5,763 nucleotides of DNA from contig JASLXL010000070.1 in NCBI GenBank assembly GCA_030740335.1, positions 1 to 5,763 on the forward strand. The letters are read 5' to 3'. Each line of letters opens with the position of its first letter. Position 1 is the first letter of the stretch. The notes beneath the pieces are model-generated. The model worked only from the letters and a program-made list of their open reading frames with translations. It searched no databases and had not been told where the DNA came from. Below, piece by piece: positions 1 to 5,495 of the stretch. The DNA is from SAR202 cluster bacterium. Its GTDB lineage: Bacteria; Chloroflexota; Dehalococcoidia; SAR202; CAJWER01. The position numbers were made by a program, and so were the translations under genes.

Positions 1-330
1 CCATATGTCCGTTCCCAGTGGAGCGACTTGACCTTTTTAATCTCTACTGCGGTAGGCCCCCAAGCCCGGATCGGAGCTGGGAGGACTTTGAAGATAGCCT
101 CCAGTTGTCGATTGAGGAGATGGCGTCCAGCATCATCATCGACGAGGTCGAGAACGAGGAGGTCGAGGTGGAGGTCGTACACGTTTGGGCCAGCGAGTTC
201 GGCTTTGAGCCCGGGGGCCCAAGCGATTGACAGCTTGTGGGCGGAGCGGAGTCTGGCCGGTGGAGAAGCCTCAAAGCACGAGAGCCTTCCCTACCGGCCC
301 TCCAATCGACTAGCCGTCTCGGAAGATTAG
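1..330. other. Left-edge region with overlapping open frames, no secure gene
   Basis: Two frames are open through the left edge, with codons in register on opposite strands. The plus frame ends at a TGA at 228-230 and would give an acidic tail rich in Glu and Val. The minus frame is open from 290 leftwards off the window; its first usable start is a GTG at 182-180 with no visible ribosome site. Either could be part of a gene lying mostly outside the window. Both pass through a GAGGTCGAG repeat (144-152, 159-167, shorter copy 171-177), so the skewed composition could by itself create the open frames. An imperfect hairpin (GC-rich, 202-224) sits just before the plus-frame stop, without a T-run. 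I do not recognise a product in either direction. Confidence 0.25.
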
Positions 331-588
331 TTCTGCATGGTGGACAGTGACACGCGGGAAGCTTGTCGAACTCAGAGCCATTGGTAGCGGCCCTCAGTGC
401 CCGGTTTTGGTTGCTTCCAAGCAATCTAATAGCATTCCTGAATCCAGCACCTGCCTGAAGTAACTAGAACCGAGAAGTGCTGTCGATAGCCCATCGGGTT
501 GGCCTGATGGCTTCATGACCGTTTGAATCGGTAGGAGACAGCCCAGCCCACGGTACCCAAAACATGTGAGGAGGTTCAGGAGCAAGTC
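331..588. other. Intergenic leader upstream of the ATPase gene
   Basis: No coding frame with convincing composition is seen here. A small stem is possible around 488-512 (GCCCATC against GATGGC, with one bulged base). Directly before the ATPase start there are two purine-rich blocks, GAGGAGG at 568-574 and AGGAG at 578-582; the second is the likely ribosome site. I could not identify a convincing -35/-10 promoter, so the gene may be transcribed from outside or from an atypical promoter. Confidence 0.4.
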
Positions 589-2118
589 ATGGCCCAAAGG
601 ATCATCACCAACAACCGTTACTATCGCGACATCGCTGACGATGCCTGGAGAGTCTTGCTGCGGGCTTCCAACAAGCCGGTGATGTTCCTCCGGGGCCTGG
701 AGGTAGTAGAGCTACGTCGGGATGCCGACGGTCGCATCGCCGTCACAATGGTGACACGCGACGCTCTTAGGGACACCTTGGACCGCGTGGCTGACTTTGT
801 GACGGTGCGAAAGAGTAAGGGCGGAAAAGCGAGTTGGTCCCCAAGCTCGCCTCCACCCACTGTAGTAGGCCACATGCTAGCCCACCCCCACCCACAGATC
901 CCTGTTTTGAAGGGTGTTGCTGAAGCACCGGTATTCTCCGCTGGAGGGCAGCTTCTCCAGAAGCCAGGATATCATCGGTCGGCTGGAATATTTGTTGATC
1001 TGCCACAGGGGTTCCGTATGCGTCCCGTGCCCAGGAACCCCGGCCCTCGCCAAGTCTCCAACGCCCTCTCGGAGCTGCTTGACGTCTTCAAAGATTTCCC
1101 GTTCATTACGGCCGTGGACCGGGTTAATGCTGTAGGCTTCCTGCTCCTGCCTTTCGTCCGGGACATGATGGATGGGGCCACTCCACTTCACCTAATCGAG
1201 TCCCCCACCGAAGGCACCGGCAAGGACTACCTTGTCGACGTCTGCGCTGCCATCGCTACCGGAACTCGAAGTACATCCCTATCTCCGCCACGGGATGAAT
1301 CTGAATGGCGACGCACCTTGACCGCGATGTTTTTGTCCGGGTGTCATCGGATCCACCTCAACAACATCAATGAGCTTGCCTCAAGCACTCTGGCGGGGGC
1401 AATCACAAGTCAGGATTGGAGTGACAGGCTTGTAGGCAGTTCCAGGGAGGTGAGAGCCCCCATCTACTGCCTATGGGTGGCCACCGGTAACAATCCTCGC
1501 CTGTCCCGGGAGATGGCTCGCCGGGTTGTTCCCATCAGATTGGATGCCGGAAGGGAACGACCAGCGGACAGGAGATTCTCTGTCCCGAATCTCGTGGAAG
1601 TTGTGCTTTCCCGGAGATGGGATTTGGTTCGAGACGTGCTAATCCTGGTTCAAGCTTGGATATCCGCCGGGCGGCGATATGGGTCCGTTGAGTTCGGCAG
1701 CTTCACCGCCTATGCACGCATCCTCGGGGGAATCTTGGAAAACGCAGGCCTTCAGGGCTTCCTGACCAATCGCGACCGGACGTTTCAGGCACCGGACCCA
1801 GAGCGGGAAGAGCTAGAGGTCTTCATAAGCCACTGGTGGGAGAAACATGGAGAAGCTGTAGTTTGCTCACGCGATTTGTACGACATGGTGGGCAACGAAG
1901 AACTGCTGCCCACCGTTATCGCTGCGGCCCCAAGCCCCGCAGCCGGACGGACCAGACTTGGCAAGCTGCTTGCTAAGCATCGAGATCAGGTGATCGTAGG
2001 CTGGCAGGTGGCCTTCGTTGGCAATGATGGGCACACACACGCGACGAAATGGCGGTTGATGCAGACACCAGACGCGAAGGATGCGAAGGGTGCGATAGGT
2101 GGGTACCCGACACCATAG
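589..2118 (+). CDS. Primase/helicase-type ATPase of a mobile element
   Basis: This 509-residue protein resembles the ATP-binding replication proteins often fused to or placed beside primase domains in phages, plasmids and integrative elements; it probably remodels or unwinds DNA at an origin. Residues 1-150 form the family's N-terminal domain, with IPVLKGVAEAPVF at 104-116 and PGYHRSAGI at 126-134. A P-loop-like segment SPTEGTGKD lies at 205-213, a Walker B-like strand near 255-261 (IHLNNIN), a sensor-like ATGNNP at 298-303, a likely arginine finger RR at 311-312, and RLD at 317-319. The C-terminal domain has ISHWWEKHGEAVV (413-425) and the TRLGKLL stretch (455-461). The ATG follows AGGAG at 578-582 with a 6-nt gap. 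Oddities: Asp replaces the usual Thr/Ser after GK in the P-loop, Asn stands where Asp is normal in Walker B, and the last residues carry a DAKDAK repeat. Assignment comes from remembered family patterns, not a search; general class is firm, exact role is not. Confidence 0.8.
   Translation: MAQRIITNNRYYRDIADDAWRVLLRASNKPVMFLRGLEVVELRRDADGRIAVTMVTRDALRDTLDRVADFVTVRKSKGGKASWSPSSPPPTVVGHMLAHPHPQIPVLKGVAEAPVFSAGGQLLQKPGYHRSAGIFVDLPQGFRMRPVPRNPGPRQVSNALSELLDVFKDFPFITAVDRVNAVGFLLLPFVRDMMDGATPLHLIESPTEGTGKDYLVDVCAAIATGTRSTSLSPPRDESEWRRTLTAMFLSGCHRIHLNNINELASSTLAGAITSQDWSDRLVGSSREVRAPIYCLWVATGNNPRLSREMARRVVPIRLDAGRERPADRRFSVPNLVEVVLSRRWDLVRDVLILVQAWISAGRRYGSVEFGSFTAYARILGGILENAGLQGFLTNRDRTFQAPDPEREELEVFISHWWEKHGEAVVCSRDLYDMVGNEELLPTVIAAAPSPAAGRTRLGKLLAKHRDQVIVGWQVAFVGNDGHTHATKWRLMQTPDAKDAKGAIGGYPTP
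2071..2097 (+). repeat. Tandem 9-nt units encoding DAK repeats
   Basis: Three consecutive 9-nt units lie in frame at the end of the ATPase gene: GACGCGAAG (2071-2079), GATGCGAAG (2080-2088) and a degenerate GGTGCGATA (2089-2097). The first two encode Asp-Ala-Lys, and the third reads Gly-Ala-Ile. The protein continues for only six residues after this block. Confidence 0.8.
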
Positions 2119-2188
2119 AATCGTGTACGCCCATAGAACAGTGAGGGACCGGGGTGGGTTTTACCCTCGCTCCTTTCGCATCCCTCGC
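2074..2188. repeat. Long inverted repeat spanning the ATPase stop codon
   Basis: The left arm (2074-2095) and right arm (2167-2188) are reverse complements at 19 of 22 positions and are separated by 71 bp containing the ATPase stop codon. The shared core is GGATGCGAA. The right arm is itself built of three 9-nt units (2165-2173, 2174-2182, 2183-2191), mirroring the three units of the left arm. As RNA one mismatch becomes a G-U pair. It could be a protein-binding iteron pair, part of an origin, an RNA hairpin at the mRNA end, or an attachment-like structure. A short GGGT/ACCC stem (2157-2166 area) lies in the spacer. Confidence 0.75.
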
Positions 2189-2191
2189 AGT

Positions 2192-2499
2192 GGGCTCAAG
2201 AGCAAGAGTCGGATTAAGGTAACAGACCAGGGGCCATGCTCGCCACTCGATCGAGGGGGCGAGCGCCCCGACCCGGGCGATGAGGCACCTGCTCGGCCAC
2301 GTCATGTTCCATCAGGTCGCAATGAGCCGGGCCCTAGACCACCGCCAGCATCTGCCATCTACCCCGTTGAGTCGAACACTCACCCCTTGGCACGGCCCAG
2401 CTCCCACAGACCCCTCTCCGTGATCCTGAGCCTCATTCCTGGAGGTTTTGGGGCCAATCCCGGACCTGAGATCCGCCGCGGGATACCACGATAATACCT
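2192..2499. other. Convergent intergenic region, no supported gene
   Basis: This stretch separates the ATPase from the minus-strand unit. Open frames run through it on both strands (plus to 2494, minus from 2716 to 2312), but their products are rich in Arg, Pro, Cys and Gly with no recognisable pattern, as expected for out-of-frame GC-rich DNA. No terminator with a T-run was found for either converging gene. It may be a decayed gene. Confidence 0.4.
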
Positions 2500-2706
2500 C
2501 TACCACCGATATCGGTCTCCCACGCATTGAATCCGGTCGCAGTCGACGCTCCACCCTTTCCTGACGATGGTATCCTGGAAGTCCCCGACGGGGACCCTCA
2601 TAGACATGTCTTCCAGCAGGAGTGCATCCAAGACATCGAATGTGCCCTTGCCTGGGTACCTTTGGCCGGGCGCAACTAATGGCTTGGCAGGCGAGCAAGG
2701 AACCAT
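2500..2706 (-). CDS. Small hypothetical protein downstream of GIY-YIG gene
   Basis: A 68-codon frame starts 6 nt after the stop of the GIY-YIG gene on the same strand, which fits translation of both from one transcript. The product has a plausible alternation of hydrophobic and charged residues in its second half (FDVLDALLLEDM, then VGDFQDTIVRKGW), and most third codon positions there are G or C. The ATG is preceded by CAGGG almost touching it, a poor ribosome site, so it would depend on re-initiation. A rival frame starts with an ATGA overlap at 2716 and runs to 2312; its composition looks less like protein. I do not recognise a family. The frame might also be the displaced end of a once longer GIY-YIG protein. 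Confidence 0.35.
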   Translation of the reverse strand: MVPCSPAKPLVAPGQRYPGKGTFDVLDALLLEDMSMRVPVGDFQDTIVRKGWSVDCDRIQCVGDRYRW

Positions 2707-2712
2707 CCCTGT

Positions 2713-3429
2713 TCATCGGGATCGATAGTGTCGGTCTCCCCCTCGGGGATAACCTCGCTGCGAGTTGAGCACTGGGAGGTCCCAGTGTCGGTCTTCAAAT
2801 TGGCGCAGCAGAGTCTTCTCAGCGCGGGTAGTTGCATCTGGGCTGAGAACAGCAAACCTGAACGCGACCTGAATTCCTTCCCGGAGTCGAATGCGCTCGA
2901 GACGGTTCGCGACCACGTGTCGACCAAAATGGTTCAAGAGTTCACTCTTCAGACCGGTTATCGACTGTCCGATATAGAGGGTGCGCGTCATACCTTTGTA
3001 TCTTGGGTATTCGGCGGATTGAAGAATCTCGTACACTCCAGAATCAAGAGGGGCATAGTTTTCCGCTGACTCTCTGGTAAGAGGGTATTCGGCAGACCAG
3101 TTGATTGAACCTGGATCCCTCTTGCCAGAAGATTCTGGCCCTCTCCGCAAATCCGACCGGAGATTGGTGCCTACGGTGGCCGGGGACATGGGATTCGTTC
3201 CTCGGACGCTGTCAGGCGGCGGTATGTCGCCTATTACAGGATGTACGCCCATACGATTATCGTATCGCGGGCGCTTGACGACTCGACCCTCTTTGATAAG
3301 AGACCGGATGGCTGGATTGACTTGCTGTTGGTACGCCCCCGGCCCGAACAGCGCTCCAGCGATCTCTGTCTCCGTCAATCCGAGGTTACGGATAACGTAG
3401 GCGAGTACCCGCTCTTTGACCGAGGCCAT
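2713..3429 (-). CDS. Winged-helix plus GIY-YIG nuclease-like protein
   Basis: This 238-residue protein has two parts. Residues 1-60 look like a winged helix-turn-helix (LTETEIAGALFGPG near 18-31, then VNPAIRSLIKEGRVVKRP), a fold that would bind DNA. Residues 128-228 fit a GIY-YIG nuclease domain: GVYEI at 131-135, LYIGQS at 151-156, a basic/His helix LLNHFGRHVV (164-173), Glu204 in AEKTLLRQFE, and Asn222 in VLNSQRG. GIY-YIG enzymes use the two tyrosines, an Arg, a Glu and often an Asn to cut DNA; the usual catalytic Arg is not in an obvious place, so activity is uncertain. A polar linker (62-127) joins the parts. The ATG at 3429 follows AAAGGGA with about a 5-nt gap. It converges on the ATPase gene. 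It could act in homing, restriction or element processing; this is inference. Confidence 0.7.
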   Translation of the reverse strand: MASVKERVLAYVIRNLGLTETEIAGALFGPGAYQQQVNPAIRSLIKEGRVVKRPRYDNRMGVHPVIGDIPPPDSVRGTNPMSPATVGTNLRSDLRRGPESSGKRDPGSINWSAEYPLTRESAENYAPLDSGVYEILQSAEYPRYKGMTRTLYIGQSITGLKSELLNHFGRHVVANRLERIRLREGIQVAFRFAVLSPDATTRAEKTLLRQFEDRHWDLPVLNSQRGYPRGGDRHYRSR

Positions 3430-3666
3430 ATTGTTCCCTTTCTTGATCCGGTGTCTCCGACAGTCCTAAACAGGAAATGCTGACCTGATCCGAAATCAAG
3501 ACCAGATAGCTTAGAGTCCAGCGGTTATTCTAGCTCGTTCGGCGACGGTCTCCTGAGGCGCACTGTTGCAGATGAGAGCAGTGCAGCCTGGCCGCGTTGT
3601 GATCTATGCTCCACGCTTCCGCGGTGGCCTACGCTTCCAGTATGTCCCCGAACCAGCGCGTCCTGA
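3430..3666. other. Intergenic region upstream of the GIY-YIG gene
   Basis: This holds the 5' leader of the minus-strand gene, including its ribosome site AAAGGGA just before 3429. I found no strong promoter for it. On the plus strand a 43-codon frame (3572-3703, ATG start, TAA stop) encodes a basic peptide with YAPRFRGGLRFQYV in its middle. It lacks a good ribosome site and is not recognised. Confidence 0.35.
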
Positions 3667-3858
3667 CACTCGTACCGGAAGTTCCCGGGGAAAGTTCAGA
3701 TAAACATCAGGGCCCGGCTTGAATACCGGCGATCCGGACGGGCAGGGTGCTTGTGCGATCGCCCCGAGGCGTTGAGGCACGGACCCTGTATGTACCGGCG
3801 GCACTACGACCTGGAACGCCGGGTGCGGTGGGAATGCTTGGGTTGTCGCGAGCCTTAG
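3667..3858 (+). pseudogene. Remnant of a small Cys/His-rich (zinc-finger-like) protein
   Basis: A 63-codon open frame ending at TAG 3856-3858 encodes CLCDRPEALRHGPC followed by RRHYDLERR and then ECLGC at its end. The pattern of a Cys-containing GCDRP-like turn, a HGxC turn and RHYxxxRR is typical of small treble-clef or zinc-ribbon proteins of phages and actinobacteria (remembered as GLCxxHYxRxRR). No ATG, GTG or CTG occurs in frame between the preceding stop at 3664 and Cys; the first candidate is TTG 3751, with AGGG only 3 nt ahead. The frame may therefore have lost its start, or belong to the 43-codon frame 3572-3703 after a frameshift. The promoter of the bicupin gene lies over its last codons. 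Treat as a decayed or unannotated small gene, not as a proven one. Confidence 0.35.
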
Positions 3859-3866
3859 TATATATT
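3838..3866 (+). promoter_or_regulatory. Sigma70-like promoter for the bicupin gene
   Basis: TTGGGT at 3838-3843 and TATATT at 3861-3866 are separated by 17 bp. Transcription would begin near 3873, giving a leader of about 30 nt before the ATG at 3902. This also argues against a TTG start at 3872, which would lie at or before the transcript's first base. Confidence 0.55.
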
Positions 3867-3901
3867 CTAGCTTGCACGATTTACAGCGACGAGGAGGGGT
3901 T

Positions 3902-4564
3902 ATGAGTGGTTACGCCCTACGGTTGTTCGAGGACATCCTGACTGCGGCGGAGAGCGTGACGCTGCCGCCTCGACGCCGGGTGGTCTACGTCGTCGAGGGG
4001 ACGGCGCTGGTCTCTGCCGATGGGCAGGCCAGCACGTTCGCGGCTAATAGCGCTTGGTTCGGAGCCGGTTCCTGCACTGTGCTGGCGCGTGCAGAAAGGA
4101 CCCGCCTCTGGCGCTGGGAGCTGGTGCAGGAGCCCGTTAGCGACGATGGCGTCGTCTCCGGCCCCGGAGTCATGTCGCGTCCGCTGCTGATGAGCGACAT
4201 TGAACTGGATCCCACGAGTCAGTACCTGATGCGCTGCGACCGGGTGGATTTTCCGCCAGGAGGGATCGCTTACACCCACACGCATGCGGGACCGGGGATA
4301 CGGTGCCTGTTACGGGGAGGAATCGAGATTCACGTAGGCGACGAGGCGTTTTCGCGGCAGCCGGGCGAGGCTTGGTTCGAGCGGGGCACCGATCCCGTTC
4401 TGGCGTTGGCCTCGAGGGACGAGCCGACGAGTTTCGTGCGAGCGATGATCCTGCCCCGCTCCTTACATGGGCAGAGTTCGATCAAGTACGTGAGAGCCGA
4501 GGATCTGCACAAACCCAAATTACAGGTGTACACCCGTTTTGCCGACGAGTTCATAGACCTGTGA
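3902..4564 (+). CDS. Bicupin (cupin-domain) protein
   Basis: This 220-residue protein has two beta-barrel cupin halves. The first (about 20-75) contains LPPRRRVVYVVEGTALV and an AWFGAG turn but no metal-binding histidines. The second (about 112-184) has the HTHAGPGIRCLLRGG motif with His126 and His128, then GDEAFSRQPGEAWFERG (146-162), matching cupin motifs 1 and 2. The usual Glu of motif 1 is replaced by a hydrophobic residue in the GIR turn, as I recall for other members of this subgroup, so metal binding may be incomplete or differ. No signal peptide or membrane segment is seen; it is probably cytoplasmic. The substrate cannot be predicted. The start at 3902 has GAGGAGG at 3891-3897; an upstream TTG at 3872 would add ten unlikely residues. 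It has its own promoter and appears to be a single-gene unit. Confidence 0.8.
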   Translation: MSGYALRLFEDILTAAESVTLPPRRRVVYVVEGTALVSADGQASTFAANSAWFGAGSCTVLARAERTRLWRWELVQEPVSDDGVVSGPGVMSRPLLMSDIELDPTSQYLMRCDRVDFPPGGIAYTHTHAGPGIRCLLRGGIEIHVGDEAFSRQPGEAWFERGTDPVLALASRDEPTSFVRAMILPRSLHGQSSIKYVRAEDLHKPKLQVYTRFADEFIDL

Positions 4565-4948
4565 CTTTAACCGAAACTCTCCTCGCACTTCGCTTCTCTT
4601 CTGGCTTCAGCCAAAACTAGCCTACCGGAGATACTCCTCAGCTGGGTGACTCTTCGCTCTTTACTCCACATCTGGGGATGGGAACTATTTGGCTAACGTT
4701 CACAGATCGCCTTCTTCATAGCCTGGCTTTGCCCGGGCCAACACCAGACCGGCAGGGCGTGGCTCAGAGAGCCCCGTAGAGGCCACCCCGGCACCGTAGC
4801 CTACCGAGACACCGGCCGATTACTGCAAGGAAGCACCAGACGGCGTTCTAGCGGTACAGCCGGGGCGAGGTTGTCTGGTGGAGCCACAAGACGGCAGATG
4901 GGAAGTGGTGTCGGGAAAGTAGACCCGGCGCACCCTACTCGACAGAAC
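4565..4948 (+). other. Non-coding stretch with possible RNA structure
   Basis: There is no coding frame longer than about 50 codons with sensible composition. It may be a long 3' untranslated region of the bicupin transcript or an independent small RNA, since an intrinsic terminator follows it. The segment CACCAGAC occurs twice (4742-4749 and 4834-4841), and its reverse complement GTCTGGTG occurs once (4873-4880), allowing two mutually exclusive stems. A weak promoter-like pair, TTTACT at 4660-4665 and ACTATT near 4684, lies at its start. I compared it from memory with RNase P RNA, tmRNA and SRP RNA and saw no match. Confidence 0.35.
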
Positions 4949-4979
4949 AGGCCTCTGGGGTTCGCTCCTGGGGCCTTTT
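4949..4979 (+). terminator. Intrinsic terminator with UUCG tetraloop
   Basis: The left arm AGGCCTCTGGGG (4949-4960) and right arm CTCCTGGGGCCT (4965-4976) form a 12-position stem with one T-T mismatch and two G-U pairs, closed by a TTCG loop (4961-4964). The stem runs into TTTT (4976-4979) and another T-rich patch after a GAG. The stable UUCG loop and the T-run make this a convincing rho-independent terminator for plus-strand transcription. Its nearest upstream gene is the bicupin, which ends 384 bp earlier. Confidence 0.75.
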
Positions 4980-5032
4980 GAGTTTGACAGGGAAAGAATG
5001 CTGGACACCCAAGTACGCAGAGTTAACCACCG

Positions 5033-5094
5033 CCACAATCGATGCCTAAACAGGTGTGTCGGTACCACATGCCGCAATAACCACAATCGATGCC
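5033..5094. repeat. 14-bp direct repeat, 48-bp period
   Basis: CCACAATCGATGCC occurs at 5033-5046 and again at 5081-5094. The surrounding bases also share a taacca-like stretch before and GCCGCAAT-type segments (5070-5078 and 5094-5103). The period of 48 keeps reading frame, so a 40-codon plus frame (4998-5120, AGGG ahead of its ATG) contains HNRC twice and is rich in Asn, Arg, His and Cys. ATCGAT at the centre is palindromic. This is too few copies for a CRISPR and could be a binding-site pair. Confidence 0.6.
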
Positions 5095-5146
5095 GCCGCA
5101 ATCTGCATCAGTCGGCCTGACATGTCCCAGTTTTACTAAACCGTCA

Positions 5147-5155
5147 TGGTATAAT
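5147..5155 (+). promoter_or_regulatory. Extended -10 promoter
   Basis: TGGTATAAT contains a perfect TATAAT (5150-5155) with the TG extension one base ahead, which can work without a good -35. No clear -35 is present at 17 bp; TTTTAC at 5131-5136 is too close. Transcription would begin near 5162 and run into the small frames at 5233 and 5304. Confidence 0.5.
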
Positions 5156-5232
5156 CCCAACGCTAAGGAACACGTAGAGTACTTCGATCTTAAAGTCTCG
5201 AAAGCAGTCTCGTTGCCAGGAGCAGGGCGATC

Positions 5233-5292
5233 TTGAGACACTTTAAGTTGGTTATCGTTGTCTTCGGATTGGTGGCCGTAGTTGTTGGCTGA
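5233..5292 (+). CDS. Tiny hydrophobic peptide or broken signal/membrane segment
   Basis: A 19-codon frame from TTG 5233 begins MRHFK and continues with an unbroken hydrophobic stretch (LVIVVFGLVAVVVG) before a TGA. AGGG at 5224-5227 lies 5 nt ahead and AGGAG at 5218-5222 lies 10 nt ahead. A basic start followed by a hydrophobic core is the form of a signal peptide, a membrane anchor, or a small hydrophobic toxin. The extended -10 promoter is about 75 bp upstream. A neighbouring frame stays open past the TGA to 5495, so this may be the first part of a frameshifted membrane or secreted protein. Such short frames also occur by chance. Confidence 0.3.
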   Translation: MRHFKLVIVVFGLVAVVVG

Positions 5293-5303
5293 AATGGACC
5301 CGA

Positions 5304-5495
5304 TTGGTTGGACAGGAGTTCGGCGAAAATAAGCGAGAGTACCGCTATTTCGTTCCCGCGAGCTATCAGCGGCTTTTGGAGGCTTCACTGGCGATCCGCA
5401 ACCAAGTCCTTCTGACACGCCGGATTATGCGCCTCTTGGTGGTTATTGCGCAAGGAGTCACCATTCCGGAGCGGTATTCGACCCCCAGTTCTTAG
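5304..5495 (+). CDS. Hypothetical 63-residue open frame
   Basis: The frame is open from 5247, with a possible TTG start at 5304 and TAG at 5493-5495. The middle of the product is protein-like: REYRYFVPASYQRLLEASLA is followed by a basic, leucine-rich helix and LLVVIAQGVTIPERY. No family is recognised and there is no ribosome site before the TTG. If joined by a one-base frameshift to the hydrophobic frame ending at 5292, the whole would be a membrane-anchored protein of roughly 85-90 residues. It could equally be a fragment of a decayed gene or a chance frame. Confidence 0.25.
   Translation: MVGQEFGENKREYRYFVPASYQRLLEASLAIRNQVLLTRRIMRLLVVIAQGVTIPERYSTPSS

Noticed and set aside
1973..2305. 110-codon minus-strand frame with an HPSHPS repeat
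   Set aside because: The repeat is just the antisense reading of the 9-nt units, and most of the frame lies over the ATPase gene.
2099..2494. 131-codon plus-strand frame overlapping the end of the ATPase gene
   Set aside because: The product is rich in Pro, Arg and Gly with no motif, its start lies inside the ATPase gene with no ribosome site, and its length is typical for out-of-frame GC-rich DNA.
3917..4285. 122-codon minus-strand frame
   Set aside because: Lies entirely within the bicupin gene and is an antisense shadow of it.
4800..4915. Short plus-strand frame reading APDGVLAVQPGRGCLVEPQD
   Set aside because: Only about 40 codons, no start, bounded by stops; it could be a gene remnant but cannot be supported, and RNA structure explains the region as well.
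5033..5094. Possible CRISPR array
   Set aside because: Only two copies of a 14-bp unit; repeats are too short and too few.
5023..5418. 131-codon minus-strand frame
   Set aside because: Cys/Gly-rich with no motif; the repeated GIDCG is the antisense of the 14-bp repeat, and plus-strand signals (promoter, ribosome site) run against it.
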